DNA from: Thinopyrum elongatum
Lineage: Eukaryota > Streptophyta > Magnoliopsida > Poales > Poaceae
Assembly: GCA_011799875.1 (NCBI GenBank)
Contig: CM022298.1
Span: forward strand, 722,357,622-722,421,621
Direction: 5' to 3'
Length of the DNA stretch: 64,000 bases
Shown here: positions 1 to 10,613 of the stretch, piece by piece
How the letters are laid out: the number at the start of each line of letters is the position of its first letter
Numbering within the stretch: the first letter of the stretch is position 1
Position numbers and translations under genes: made by a program
Notes under the pieces: model-generated
What the model was told of the DNA's origin: nothing
Databases searched by the model: none
What the model saw: only the letters and a program-made list of their open reading frames with translations

Positions 1-1047
1 TCCGCAACTACAAAAGAAGAATTAAGATAAATCTAACCATGACATGAAACATGTGGATCTAAATCAGCCCCTTACGAAGCAACGCATAAACTAGGGTTTA
101 AGTTTCTGTCACTCTAGCAACCCATCATCTACTTATTACTTCCCAATGCCTTCCCATAGGCCCAAATAATGGTGAAGTGTCATGTAGTCGGCGTTCACAT
201 AACACCAATAGAGGAAAGAGAACATACATCTCATCAAAATATCGAACGAATACCAAATTCACATGATTACTTATAACAAGACTTCTCTCATGTCCTCAGG
301 AACAAACGTAACTACTCCAGAGTAGCATCAATGATCTGAACATATGATCTTCCACCAAATAAACCAACTAGCATCAACTACAAGGAGTAATCAACACTAC
401 TAGAAACCCACAGGTACCAATCTGAGGTGTTGAGACAAAGATTGAATACAAGAGATGAACTAGGGTTTGAGAGGAGATGGTGCTGATGAAGATGTTGATG
501 AAGATTGACCCTCCCTTGATGAGAGGATCGTTGTTGATGACGATGGCTTCGATTTCCCCCTCTCAGAGGGAGGTTTCCCCGGAAAAACAGCTCCGCCGAA
601 GCCCTAGATTGTTTCTGCCCAAGTTCCGCCTTGAGACGGCGGCGCTTCGTCCCGAAAGCTTTCTTCTGATTTTTTTTCTAGGTCAAAACCCCTCATATAC
701 CAGAAGATGGGCACCAGACGACGGCCAGGGGCCCACAAGCCCTAGGGGCACGCCCCCCAGGCTTGTGGCCACCTGGTGGGTCCCCTTCTGTTGTTTCTTT
801 GTTCAATATTTTTTATATATTCCAAAACAATTCTCTGTAAAATTTTAGGACATTTGGAGTTGTGTAGAATAGGTATATCAGATTTGCTTCTTTCTGGTCT
901 AGAATTCCAGCTGTCGGCGTTCCCCCTCTTCATGTAAATCTTGTAAAATAAGAGAGAAAAGGCATAAGTATTATACTATAATGTGAAATAATAGTCAATA
1001 ATACAATAAATATCAATATAAAAGCATGATGCAAAATGGACGTATCA
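1..1047 (-). mobile_element. Partial LTR, Athila-type Gypsy retrotransposon (copy E0)
   Basis: The sequence aligns along its length with the LTR of the element at 19762-38504 (compare 20184-20930 and 37410-38160). It ends in the same terminus, gacgtatca, at 1039-1047. It carries the same TATA-like stretch (about 811-820) and the same GC-rich hairpin (arms 733-741 and 760-768). On the minus strand this terminus is the LTR start (TGATACGTC). No polypurine tract follows at 1048, so this is the outer edge of a 5' LTR whose element lies left of the window, or a solo LTR. Small ORFs inside it are not genes. Confidence 0.88.
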
Positions 1048-1606
1048 ACGCCGACCATGGAAGGAGGGAAGGGGAGCGCGGGATGGTTTTGGGCGAAACA
1101 GAGAGATAATAGGAGAGTGTGTCCCCGACGGGCAGGCCAGGGGAGGGCAAGGGCGCGTGTCCCGCCCGTCCGCGCGCTGCCGTTTTGACACAAACGCAAA
1201 CCAAATTTGGGCAGGAAATGGGTCAAAGAGGACCGAAAACGGACATTTGTCCGTTTGCTCCCGCACGTTGGGCCGCGCTTTCTATTCGTTTACCCCCAAA
1301 CGGACGCGAACGGACCATTTGGGATCGTGCGTTGGAGTTGGCCTGATTTTACACACTTTTTTTTGCAATATTTTTTCAATTTTTTTTTCTTATTGTTTTG
1401 TCCAGTTTCGGTTATTCACCTCGATAGACTTGATCTTAAAACATACATTGCTAACACAATAAACTTTTCCTTTTTACATTATTTTATGTCACATTCCATA
1501 TTTTTTCCCCAAATGTATACATTTTATGGTGCATTAATATTTTCTTTTCAAATGTAGGAACACTAGTAGAACGCACGTGCGTTGCTACGGGCTAACAAAT
1601 AGGTCT
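1048..1606. other. Spacer: GC-rich block then AT-rich block, unclassified
   Basis: Bases 1050-1340 are GC-rich with several short ORFs in different frames and no recognisable protein. They resemble the unclassified DNA-transposon ends common in grasses, but I see no terminal repeats. Bases 1340-1560 are T-rich. The motif cacgtgcgttgctacggg near 1574-1591 is a diverged copy of the motif at about 8339 and 9982. Confidence 0.4.
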
Positions 1607-1770
1607 ATCATGACCCCCTTCTAGCTAGTTACTATGAGACAATTCATGGATTGCATGTATCGTTCCTCTAGCTGACTATCACGACCCCCTCTAGCTGGCT
1701 ACTATGAGACAATTTCATGGATTGCATGCATTGTTCCTCTAGCTGGCTACTATGACACAACTCCATGACG
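1607..1770. repeat. 71-bp tandem repeat, about 2.3 copies
   Basis: The block starting atcatgaccc at 1607 recurs as atcacgaccc at 1678. Both contain ctagct..tactatgagacaat and catggattgcatg. A third partial copy (actatgacacaactccatga) ends near 1770. Divergence between the units is low, so the duplication is fairly recent. Confidence 0.75.
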
Positions 1771-3146
1771 GAGCATCCAGTCCCTGCTCTTTGCACTCCC
1801 CTATTTCTCTCACATGCTCATGGTCCTTGCATTTCCTGCTGACACCAAAACTTTCCCCAAGAGGAGATCCTTACAATGCAAAATTCTTTCATAGAAAACC
1901 GAATCAATATCGGATGTCCATATTTTGCTATCTAAACCATTTACAACCCCTCAGATGATTCTCCCTATTTCTCTTACAGCCTTAGTTGCCAAACTTTGTC
2001 GTGGTTCAGCATCAATACCTGCTTGTTTCTTTTACATGCACCCAAAACAGTTAGAAACTCTGCTAATGATTTTTTTTAGTATTTACCGTAACACGATTAA
2101 TCATAATAGAAGAACTACGGTTTGCTTCTCACCGAAATAAGGAACAGAATATGGTGCCTCACTAAAAAAAAATCCTTGTCAGTGGCAACAAAGACAACCT
2201 CGGCTTGCAGCCACTGGCACAAACCCCACAATCCAAGGAAGAACCATGGCGACATGCAAACATCACAATAAGTAACGTCTTGTCATATAAAGTAAGTTTC
2301 TTTGAAGTGAAACTTATAGTACATTACATGAGGAACCTGGACTCAAAATTAAAATACATAATACTGGCAGCTGCCCCTACATGTTACCCAAATAAGAATT
2401 ACCTAAAACACACAACCCCTTTTCTTGAGAGCATTCGTAAAACAAGGTTCTGAAGAAACATGTTTTAAAATGGGACAACAACGTCTGACATGTGCGCACA
2501 TCTGAAATCAAAGAGGTACATGTTGTTTACCCGATGTATGTGATGTATCCGATCCATTCACACCCATGTATGACCTTTCATCATTCAGATGGTTGCTCAC
2601 AGAAAGCAAGTTGTCCCAATTTGCATGCTCCTAACCAGTCACATAAAGATTTTCACTGTAACCAGTCACATAAAAACCCTAACCCTAACTCATACCCATA
2701 CATAAATAAGAAGGCACAAAAAAGAAAAAAAGACAGTTGATTATGCACTCCGGACATGATGAAATTTTATTGTTACTTTGTGACCAGTTGTTAATTATAC
2801 AAAACAAAGAAAGAAGGGAAGAAAGAACAGTGGCTTGTTGGCTCAGGCATACTGGCTTCCATCCTATCAATGTTGTAGTTGGCGCCCCTCCTTTTTTTCT
2901 ATAACTGAAAGCCAATGTATATATTAAAGATTCTGCATTCCTTTTAAACAATTGTGAGAGATGTGCAACAGGTAGGCCAAATCAATATTGCAGTCGCCGC
3001 CCCCCTCCTTTGTTTCTCTGAACTCGTTGTCAGCACAATGCACCGTATGTTTATATCAAATTCATAGGCCAAATCATCTAACATACATGGAAGGAAAATG
3101 TAGCTGCTGGAAGGTGAAGCAAGTTAGTGATGAAAATACCTTATAC
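1771..3146. other. Low-copy spacer, no gene recognised
   Basis: Only short unrelated ORFs on both strands. A weak internal duplication is visible: a segment near 2867-2905 (gttgtagttggcgcccctcc) resembles one near 2978-3015. It could be intron or flank of the PDI-like exon at 3147-3284, but I could not find further exons here. Confidence 0.4.
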
Positions 3147-3284
3147 GTCCAAGTTCTCCTCTTTCTTCAGCAAGATTACGGGGGTGCGCTTGGCTTCATC
3201 GTCAATGTGGAAAAGCTTAGCTACATCAGGACTGGTAGTATGGTAGAATTTGAATGTGGCTTTCAGCCTTGAAGTAGCAGCAAG
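3147..3284 (-). pseudogene. Orphan exon resembling protein disulfide isomerase (PDI-like)
   Basis: Read on the minus strand, this 138-base segment encodes a 46-residue stretch with the run DVAKLFHIDDEAKR followed by VILLKKEE. This resembles the non-catalytic thioredoxin-fold (b/b') part of plant PDI-like proteins of the PDIL1 type, which fold secretory proteins in the ER. It is bounded by an AG acceptor (3286-3285) and a GT donor (3146-3145), both in phase 0, as expected for an intact internal exon. I found no CGHC-type active-site exon, signal peptide or KDEL-type end within several kilobases. It is therefore most likely a captured or left-behind fragment. The match is from memory of the family, not from an alignment. 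Confidence 0.5.
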
Positions 3285-5739
3285 CTCATTACTTTGAGCA
3301 CCCTACAACTTCTGGCATGATTTATTGATCACTACACGACATCTCCATTAACTGAACTTGCAAGCGCATCTCAACCATTATGATTTCGTGGAAACACATG
3401 GAACATGCAGGTCAAGAACAAATAAGGCAGAGAATTTTAGCATCAAAGGAATTAATCACACAATATGTTTCTTCTTTGCCAAGGAGGATGCTACTAAACC
3501 AACAACCAGGAAGCCATGTGGGTCAGATGTGAGATAAAGACGCATATTATAAGCTACTGAGTTTTGCCCAAGCATGATCAGATATGCATATTTTTTCTAT
3601 AAAGAATAATTCCAAGGGGTAATCAAATCCCAAGGCATGCTATAAAATTTGAAAACTTTCCCATAACTATTCAGAAGTTAAACACGGGATGAACACCTTA
3701 CAGAACTAACGTGCATGCTAGAGAACAACATTTCCATTACAGAACTATCCTTTAGTATTTCAAGAGATCGAGAACAATAAAACAATGTGACCAATCTTAA
3801 GTGGGCAACTATTCCTCTGATAGTTTAGTGGACATTTATCTGAATAGTTATGTGATAAACTCATTTACCGAACTAACAAGTACCTTCTATGTCGTCCTTG
3901 CTGACAATCCAAAGTTCTAGCTGAAAATATGCTAGCTGACCATTCTTTTTCTTCAGGAACTGCTACTCTTAGTAAAGGTACACATAAAACAATACTGCTA
4001 CTCTTAGTCAATTTTAAAACACATCAAACTTGACATGCATATATACAGTATAATGTTAAGCAAACAAAAGGAAGAAAAAGAATAGCATAAGATTGTAAAA
4101 TATAGGATGACAGAGCTTAGTATTGAAGGATAGCTTGAAGAAATAAGATGGGTATCTATATATGAGTGGAGTTAAACATGAATTCCTTGTTCTGTCCAAG
4201 CAAGATCAATCATGAGCACATCATCCAATTGCTACAACAACATCTTTCTTCGGTAGTGCAAGAAGCAAACTTTGCTTGCAAGAACCCCGCCCCCCCCCCC
4301 CCCCCCCCCCCACGCGAGAAGAAAAATCTTGGTGTAAGTAAGTACTCCTACAAGATATGGATTGCATCAATGAATTAAGTCCCCGCAAAAAAAATCAATG
4401 AATCGAGTCCCCGACTGGCTTCCCTAAATCTTTGACAGGTTATTATGCTCTAGCTCATGCGTGCTGAAGAGAATTATGCTGGTACACCAAGAAAGGTTTC
4501 AAAACTGTCGGGATTATTAATTGCCTGTGCATCGGATGCTTTCCACAATTTTAATGCAACATAAAGGTAATTTGATGAGACAAAATGTGAACCCTATGTG
4601 CGAGAAATTTAGTAGTACTATATACTTATACGTTTGAATAAAATTATCTACCTATTTCTAGCCAAGATAAATGGGCACCATCACTATGCTAGTACTCAAC
4701 CAGAGAAACAAAAAATGTCTGTGTGTGCTAAACTGCTAATCAGTTAATCACATACACATATGAGCTAATCATGTTTGCATGAGCGGCGGGATAAGAGACA
4801 AAGCAAACTCCTTTATGTCTTTCACTTTATTTTGTATCTAATTAAGGGGGAAAAATTGCTAGTTAATCACCCATGCGTTGAACCAATGTTTACTCCGCAG
4901 CAACTGTCGAACAAATGGTTTCTTTCTTTCGTACCCACAGACCCCGCATAAGATAGTCGAACAAAGCAAGTTTTGTCACCAATGGCTGGAGAAGTGATGC
5001 TTAATCATTTAAACCTATTTTTTGCGGAGATTTAGACCTAATCTTTTCAAGTTTCTGAAGAACAAACTTCTGAAAACTGCCTTGTCAATTAGAACACCTC
5101 CCTCCCTCCCTCTCTCTTTCTCTGGGTAAATCAGTACTAACCGCTGCGATTTTCAAACATGCATTAATGCATATATGTTGGCACCGCTGCCACCGGTCAC
5201 CACCAACAAACTGAAGCAAAACCATGTGTACATACACCTAATTGCCTTGTTTAATTATTACTAACTTGCTACTTAGTGGCCAGGAGCCGAATTGAATGAA
5301 TTTATACCTTTTTCACGTAAAGTTTCCAACTTCCCAGTGTTTGTCCTTTCATTCGGGAGCTCTTTCAGTCAAATATCTGAGCATAAAGTTTCATGGCATC
5401 ATGATCTGGTCTCAGTTACAATTTAGACCAAACACCATGCTAAACGAGACAATGCACCATTTGCAGGTGTACATGATGCAGTTTGTTTAGTTGGGTAAGA
5501 GAGCGGAGTACCTCGACGATGCAAAAGTGATGATGCTGCACCAGCCACCCTAGTTCATCAGCTTCGCCGTAGTGCACATACCCAGAAGGCAAGAACCATT
5601 AATCGATAGTGGGAAAGGAACCGGCTGTAGCACCACCAGCAGAACATGAAGGAGGATAAGGTCAATTTGTTAAGGACTCGAGGGACGGAGAGGACTGAGC
5701 CCACGAGGCGGCGACATCCCGATCACGAAGAGAGCAAGG
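3285..5739. other. Low-copy spacer with a poly-C tract
   Basis: No coding region recognised. A run of 22 C residues lies at 4290-4311. A short CT-rich tract lies near 5098-5121. The remainder is AT-rich single-copy-looking sequence without obvious terminal repeats. Confidence 0.4.
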
Positions 5740-6315
5740 TCAAGAAGTGACAGGGATGCGTCGGCACGCACCTCCCGGCGAGGGGAATCGGCCTGAGGCG
5801 GGGCCTTTGTCTTGATTGAGGTAGATGACGTGCTGCCCCAGAGGTCGATGGGAAGACGCGGTGGCGTTCATCTCCTCGTCGTGGCCAACCTGACGCGGCA
5901 GATGAGTAGGGACAGGCGTTGGCGGTGGCAGACGTGGCTGAGGCGTCGGGGCACGGGCGGAGCAGACGGCGGCGCGGCTAGGGCACAGGGTGGCGGTGGC
6001 AAGGCCGCAAGGAGGAAAAGGGAGTCTACGACGGAGGCGGTTGGCGGCGGTGCACATATGCGCGTGCAAGAGGTGGAGATTGGTTTTGGTGGGGTGGGTG
6101 TGAGCGGGGCCCTGGTTTTTTTGTACGGGGATGCGGACGAAGCGAAACAGGAGGAGGAGGTGGACCAAGCGTGGGAGCGAAATAGTACATGATTTTTGTA
6201 ACAAGGGCTTTTCTCCACCGGTTTTTATAGGGATTGTAAAAAAATCCGTGGGAGGGGGATCGGTGAGAGGGGGGATCGATGGAGTCCTAAGGAAACAACG
6301 TACGGACTGCTCCAT
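5740..6315 (-). other. GC-rich open segment, possible first exon or CpG-rich promoter
   Basis: A 191-codon open frame runs on the minus strand through a GC-rich block, rich in Pro, Arg, Ala and Thr. A GT donor-like site (ggag/gtgcgtgcc) follows near 5785. Grass genes often have such GC-rich first exons, and the PDI-like exon lies downstream on the same strand. But the peptide has no recognisable domain, and a 126-codon frame is open on the other strand over the same bases, which is what GC-rich sequence does by chance. I do not call a gene. Confidence 0.2.
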
Positions 6316-6433
6316 TAGGAGTAGAGATTAGGTTTACGAGTATGTACTGCTCGTAGAGAGATATTACATTACAAATTAAGTAGGTACATAAAATGCTTTA
6401 ATAATGAGATTTCTTTGTTATGATTTACACATT

Positions 6434-7113
6434 AATTTTCTTAGAATCGGTTATTTGTTTCCTAATTAATGTGATTGAGCGATTTTTCTTAAAACAACTA
6501 TTTGTTTTCTAATTAATGTGATTGAGCGATTTAAGGTAAGGTTAATTAATTTAGATTTGATCTTTAGAGATTGATCGTGATTGATTTTACATTACTAAAT
6601 AACTTGCGCCAGGATGGAAAGTTCTGATCCGTTCAGATTTCTTTCGTTGTGTGAGAGGGTGACGCGGAAATAAACCGATGAAGTGGGGGGAGGGGACAAA
6701 AAAAAACCTACAGAAAAAAAATCAACGAAGGTGGGAGGTGGGACGAAAAAAAACCCCGGAACGGAGACTACCAACTGCTCCATTAGGAGTAGAGATGAGC
6801 GATTTTTCTTAAAATCAATTATTTGTTTTCTAATTAATGTGATTGAGCGATTTAAGGTAAGGTTAATTAATTTAGATTTGTTCTTTAGAGATTGATCGTG
6901 ATTGATTTTACATTACTAAATAACTTGCGTCAGCATGGAAAGTTCTGATCCGTTCAGATTTCTTTCGTTGTGTGAAAGGGTGACGCAAAAATAAACCGGT
7001 GAAGTGGGGGAGGGGACGAAAAAAACCTACGAAAAAACCCAGCGAAGGTGGGAGGTGGGACGGAAAAAAAATCCGGAACGAAGACTACCAACTGCTCCAT
7101 TAGAAGTAGAGAT
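6434..7113. repeat. 320-bp tandem duplication with an inner ~60-bp duplication
   Basis: The block beginning gagcgatttttcttaaaa at 6477 recurs at 6797 (period 320). Each copy ends in ccaactgctccatta(g/a)(g/a)agtagagat, at about 6772-6796 and 7088-7113. The same ending is present once upstream at about 6306-6331. Inside the first copy, a ~60-bp subunit (tattt gtttcctaattaatgtgattgagcg) is itself repeated from about 6450 to 6540. The units are closely similar. Confidence 0.8.
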
Positions 7114-7234
7114 TTGTTTTGCCATAACCAAACAATTATTTTGTAACACATAGTATTTTTAAAAGGAAATGATTCAAATCACTCGACCGATAACAACTTC
7201 TCCATCCGCTAGTTCCGTGGCCGTCGGATTCCAT

Positions 7235-7430
7235 CTTATTCTGCAACAAGATATATGTTGCAAAAAAGTTGCAACAAGAGATCTGTTTATAAAAATCTCT
7301 AAAATATTTTGCAGCAAGACATTTGTTGCAAAAAAACTGCAACACAGCCTTTGTTATAAATATTTTGTAACAAGACATGTGCTGCAAAAGAGTTCTCGCA
7401 ACACGACTTCTGTTGCAAAAATGACAACGA
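7235..7430. repeat. Degenerate repeats around 'gttgcaa' / 'caacaaga'
   Basis: A series of caacaagac..tgttgcaaaaa units recurs at irregular 35-50 base spacing between about 7240 and 7420. Such low-complexity runs are common beside grass DNA transposons. There is no coding potential beyond chance ORFs. Confidence 0.5.
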
Positions 7431-7749
7431 CGTTTAACCGGGAGATTGCATCAGATTGGACGGCTCATAGACCGGCGGATCTTTTCCGCAGGCCGCCGCG
7501 TAGCACGGCCCATTTTTAAACTGATACATAATTTGCGTAGAATAGTAGAAATATGAACTCGAGATTTTATAAAAGAAAAAAAAGTACCTAGAGCAGGCTA
7601 AGAGAAAAGCGATTGACTGGTATTTCTTATTTTTTCCAAAAAAAACTTGACGGGTCAAGCATAATAGAGGCACGACTATGTCTCTCTTTATGTGAGGCAG
7701 TAGCTCGGCCCGACTATAGCTAGTAGCCATGTAGCTTTGCCATGCTGAC

Positions 7750-8330
7750 GTCATGCACATGGGTTTTTAAATATATTTTGAAAATACTAAATACATATAT
7801 TATGGGAAAAAATATTTAGTGAATTTTTTATAGTGTTCATCGCATATTTTCAAAATGTCGATGCTGTGTGAAAAATGTTTGTACCGTTCAAAAAAATATA
7901 AGTCACATTTCAAAAATGTTTGTGTGTTTCAAAACAGAATGTTAAAAATTGTGTAATTAAAAATGTTTGTGCCATTAAAAAATATATTTCATATTTAAAA
8001 AATGTTTGTGTGTTTCAAAGCTGATGTTAAAAATTGTGTAATTAAAAAATGTTCACATGTTCAAAAATATGTTTGTGATTTTTTTATAAGAAAATATACA
8101 GTGCAAAATAATATTTACATATTTTATAAACATGTTCCAATCTGTATTAAAAAACATGAACACAATTCAAAAGAATCAAAATATGTATTCAAAAAAATTA
8201 ATCATGTATTCGAAAAATATTAAACTTATATAAAAACATTGTAGATGTATATAAAAATGTACAATGTGTGAAAAAATAAACATCAAAAAATATATTTGTA
8301 AAAAAGTAATCATATATTTTAAAAATACTA
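7750..8330. repeat. AT-rich low-complexity region with ~86-bp imperfect repeat
   Basis: The string aaaatgtttgtgtgtttcaaa occurs near 7912 and again near 7998 (period about 86). Each is followed by tgttaaaaattgtgtaattaaaaa. The whole region is very AT-rich with frequent 'aaaatgtt' and 'catgt' words. No gene is seen. Confidence 0.6.
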
Positions 8331-8365
8331 GCAAATATGCACGTGTGTTGCAACTGGAGAAAAAA
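8325..8365. repeat. Copy of the 'tactagcaaat..cgtgcgttgcaac' motif
   Basis: tactagcaaatatgcacgtg then tgttgcaactggagaaaaaa. The same motif is found near 9967-10010, and a diverged one near 1563-1600. It probably marks one end of a dispersed repeat family. Confidence 0.5.
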
Positions 8366-9353
8366 AATCATCGCTCATAGACACATTAGACGACATCAGC
8401 AAATCTCTTCAAATATTTTACGATGTCGTACGAGAAATAACATAATAAGTGGTGTTGTGCAAATACATAAATTTGGGATGATTTTGTAAGTGTTCTGAAG
8501 GTGTGTCCAATTTATTAGACAACAGAAAATATCTAGCTAGGTTTCGGTATCAATTCATGTCTTTGTTGGCGTTCCTCCTCAGTGATGCCCAACAAATAGT
8601 GCATTAGGTTAAAAGTAGCAAAGTACATTTTAGCACTCAATTATAGCATGCACATAAGAGCACATATTAGACATCTCCATCGAAAACAATTAATCCATAA
8701 GGACACGCATAACGAATGTTCAGGGTTACATGTCAACATTGATATTCTCAAAAACATCTTTATAGACACCATTTCTGGAGATCAGCATTAAGCCATTGGT
8801 TTACATAAAGCTCAGATGAGTAGTTTAGTGCACATGATTTATACGCGTTGGTTATTGTGCACTCGCCGAAATAGAGAGGATGATTATGTGCCTCTAGTAA
8901 CCTTTAGCATATACATCCCCTATGGTGCCAATAATAGATTTTTTGAGAGCATCAAACTATATTATCTAGCCAATTTAAATGAGTAGAAAACATATATAAT
9001 AGGCATTTTCAAAATACATCATATAAAGAAAAGTATTATTTAATTGTACATCCTAAAGAAAAAATTAGATATGATTAACATGCATGATAATATGCATATT
9101 TGAAATTTACACATTTATCTGAGCGTTTCCCATATATAACATCTTTAATTTCATGTTACGGTTTAAAATATATGAATATTTCGAGAAGTACTTAAATCTG
9201 CCATAAAGCTAAAATGGACAGTAGATGGGCCGAAATTGCACCCGGTGCAGCCCATCTACTAAGTGACGCTCATGCGATGCAACTCTGTTCTACGTCATTG
9301 AAAATTTAGAGAGAAAAGAGGAGTAGCAGGACTCGAACTCAGAAAATGCCAAC
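8366..9353. other. Spacer, no gene recognised
   Basis: AT-rich, without a credible ORF. A short inverted repeat, gtagatgggc (about 9222-9231) with gcccatctac (about 9251-9260), could form a 10-bp stem. Near 9325-9345 the text actcgaactc resembles the T-arm of a tRNA on the minus strand (see 9738-9803). Confidence 0.35.
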
Positions 9354-9732
9354 GGAGGCCGAGCTCCACGGAGCTCGGTATTTAAAAAGAAAAAAAAATC
9401 AAAAGTCATATTTCAAAGTTTGAAAAAAATTCAAAAAACAATCCACCAAAACTTATATGATTTTCGCAGGCACGTGTGGAAAAATCATTTCAAATTTTTG
9501 TGATTTGTAGGCTGTACAAAAAAGACAAATTTCCGGCCCAACAACAACAAAAATCGGCCCATTTTAGAAATACAATTTTGTCTTTTTTCTGTACGCCACA
9601 TGTGAAAGTATATGGTTATGAATTTTTGCACATACGCAATATACATATGTGAAAGTGTATAAAAAAAAATTCAATTTTTTTATGAAGTGGAAATTCGTAT
9701 TTTGAAAACGAGCTCCGTGGACCTCGGCCTCC
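9354..9732. mobile_element. Fold-back (MITE-like) element with 24-bp inverted ends
   Basis: The left end ggaggccgagctccacggag (continuing ctcg, 9354-9377) is the reverse complement of 9709-9732 with one mismatch. The 331-base interior is AT-rich and non-coding. The left end itself contains the small palindrome gagctccacggagctc. Size and structure fit a small non-autonomous DNA element. A clean target duplication is not visible, so the superfamily is unknown. Confidence 0.6.
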
Positions 9733-9737
9733 AAAAG

Positions 9738-9803
9738 CCCTCACCCGACTCGAACTCGGGTTTCCAAGATGGCTGCTGAGCACTCTAGCCACTCGGGCAC
9801 AAC
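9738..9803 (-). ncRNA. tRNA-like remnant (Ser/Leu-type boxes), probably SINE or tRNA relic
   Basis: On the minus strand, cccgagtggctagagtgctc resembles a tRNA A box and D arm. acccgagttcgagtcgggt forms a perfect six-base T stem with a seven-base loop and a B-box-like core (gttcgagtc). The anticodon arm does not pair well, and no good acceptor stem is seen, so it is unlikely to be a working tRNA. It could be the head of a tRNA-derived SINE. Confidence 0.4.
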
Positions 9804-9966
9804 GTGTGCATGTGATATTTAAGGGAGTAGCTTTATATGAACCAAAGACGACGGCTGATGTATTAAACCGAACTGTTTTTCACTTATATGTGGCATTGGT
9901 TGTAATATTTTGCAACTTTGATGGCAATTTTGATGAGGTGGCCCCAGGAGCAATATCACCTTTATT

Positions 9967-10010
9967 ATTACTAGCAAATAGGCCCGTGCGTTGCAACGGG
10001 AGAAAAAAAA
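9967..10010. repeat. Copy of the 'tactagcaaat..cgtgcgttgcaac' motif
   Basis: tactagcaaataggcccgtg then cgttgcaacgggagaaaaaa. This is the least diverged of three copies in the same orientation in this window (others near 1563-1600 and 8325-8365). Confidence 0.55.
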
Positions 10011-10537
10011 AGTCTCGATCTTAATAAGAAATGGTTCAAGACCCCTCATAGGTACACACCCACCAATTCAAAATGGCGGAGAAGCACAAATAGCATAAAC
10101 TGTGAATATTAAATATTACTAAAGCTTAATTTCCCAATTCAAGTTCAATAGTGCCAAAAATAGTTACAAAGACATGCATTGTTTTGTACATAGATTGATA
10201 TTTATAGAGTACCTACTGCTAGTGTGGATTTTCTAGCATGTAGTTGTACCTTTCATGCATAGAGTAAGAGATTTTTACTATGCAACATCTCATTTCATGA
10301 CCTTTATAACAAAATTTCATGCATAGAATAGATTTTAATTGATGTTTTAGATGACCCCATATTCATTTTTTCTTAGAAATATGCAAAATCTCATTGTTAG
10401 TTTATTTAATTATCTGAAATGAAGTCTTATTTTTTACATGGTCTTCGTTGCTCATTGTACCCAAAATATGACTATGTTTGTGGCAAAAAGAAAATAAAAA
10501 CTCAAATGTGTAGTTTTTTTTTCATGTAGAGCTTACA

Positions 10538-10613
10538 TGTTTTGATTGTTTGCACCTAATTTTATTTTTCGGATAGATGTTTTGATTGTTTGCACCTAAT
10601 TTTATTTTTCAGT
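10538..10613. repeat. 40-bp tandem duplication
   Basis: tgttttgattgtttgcacct (plus aattttatttttc) at 10538 recurs at 10578 with the same 33-base core. This is a recent local duplication. Confidence 0.8.

Noticed and set aside
477..848. 123-codon ORF on the + strand with the same look as ORFs near 20696 and 37923
   Set aside because: It lies wholly in Athila-type LTR sequence; the repeated ORF is the LTR read backwards, with frame changes between copies.
5812..6192. 126-codon GC-rich ORF on the + strand
   Set aside because: A frame is also open on the other strand and the peptide is low-complexity; GC-rich composition explains both.
9738..9803. Functional tRNA gene
   Set aside because: T arm and boxes are good, but the anticodon and acceptor stems do not pair; kept only as a tRNA-like remnant.
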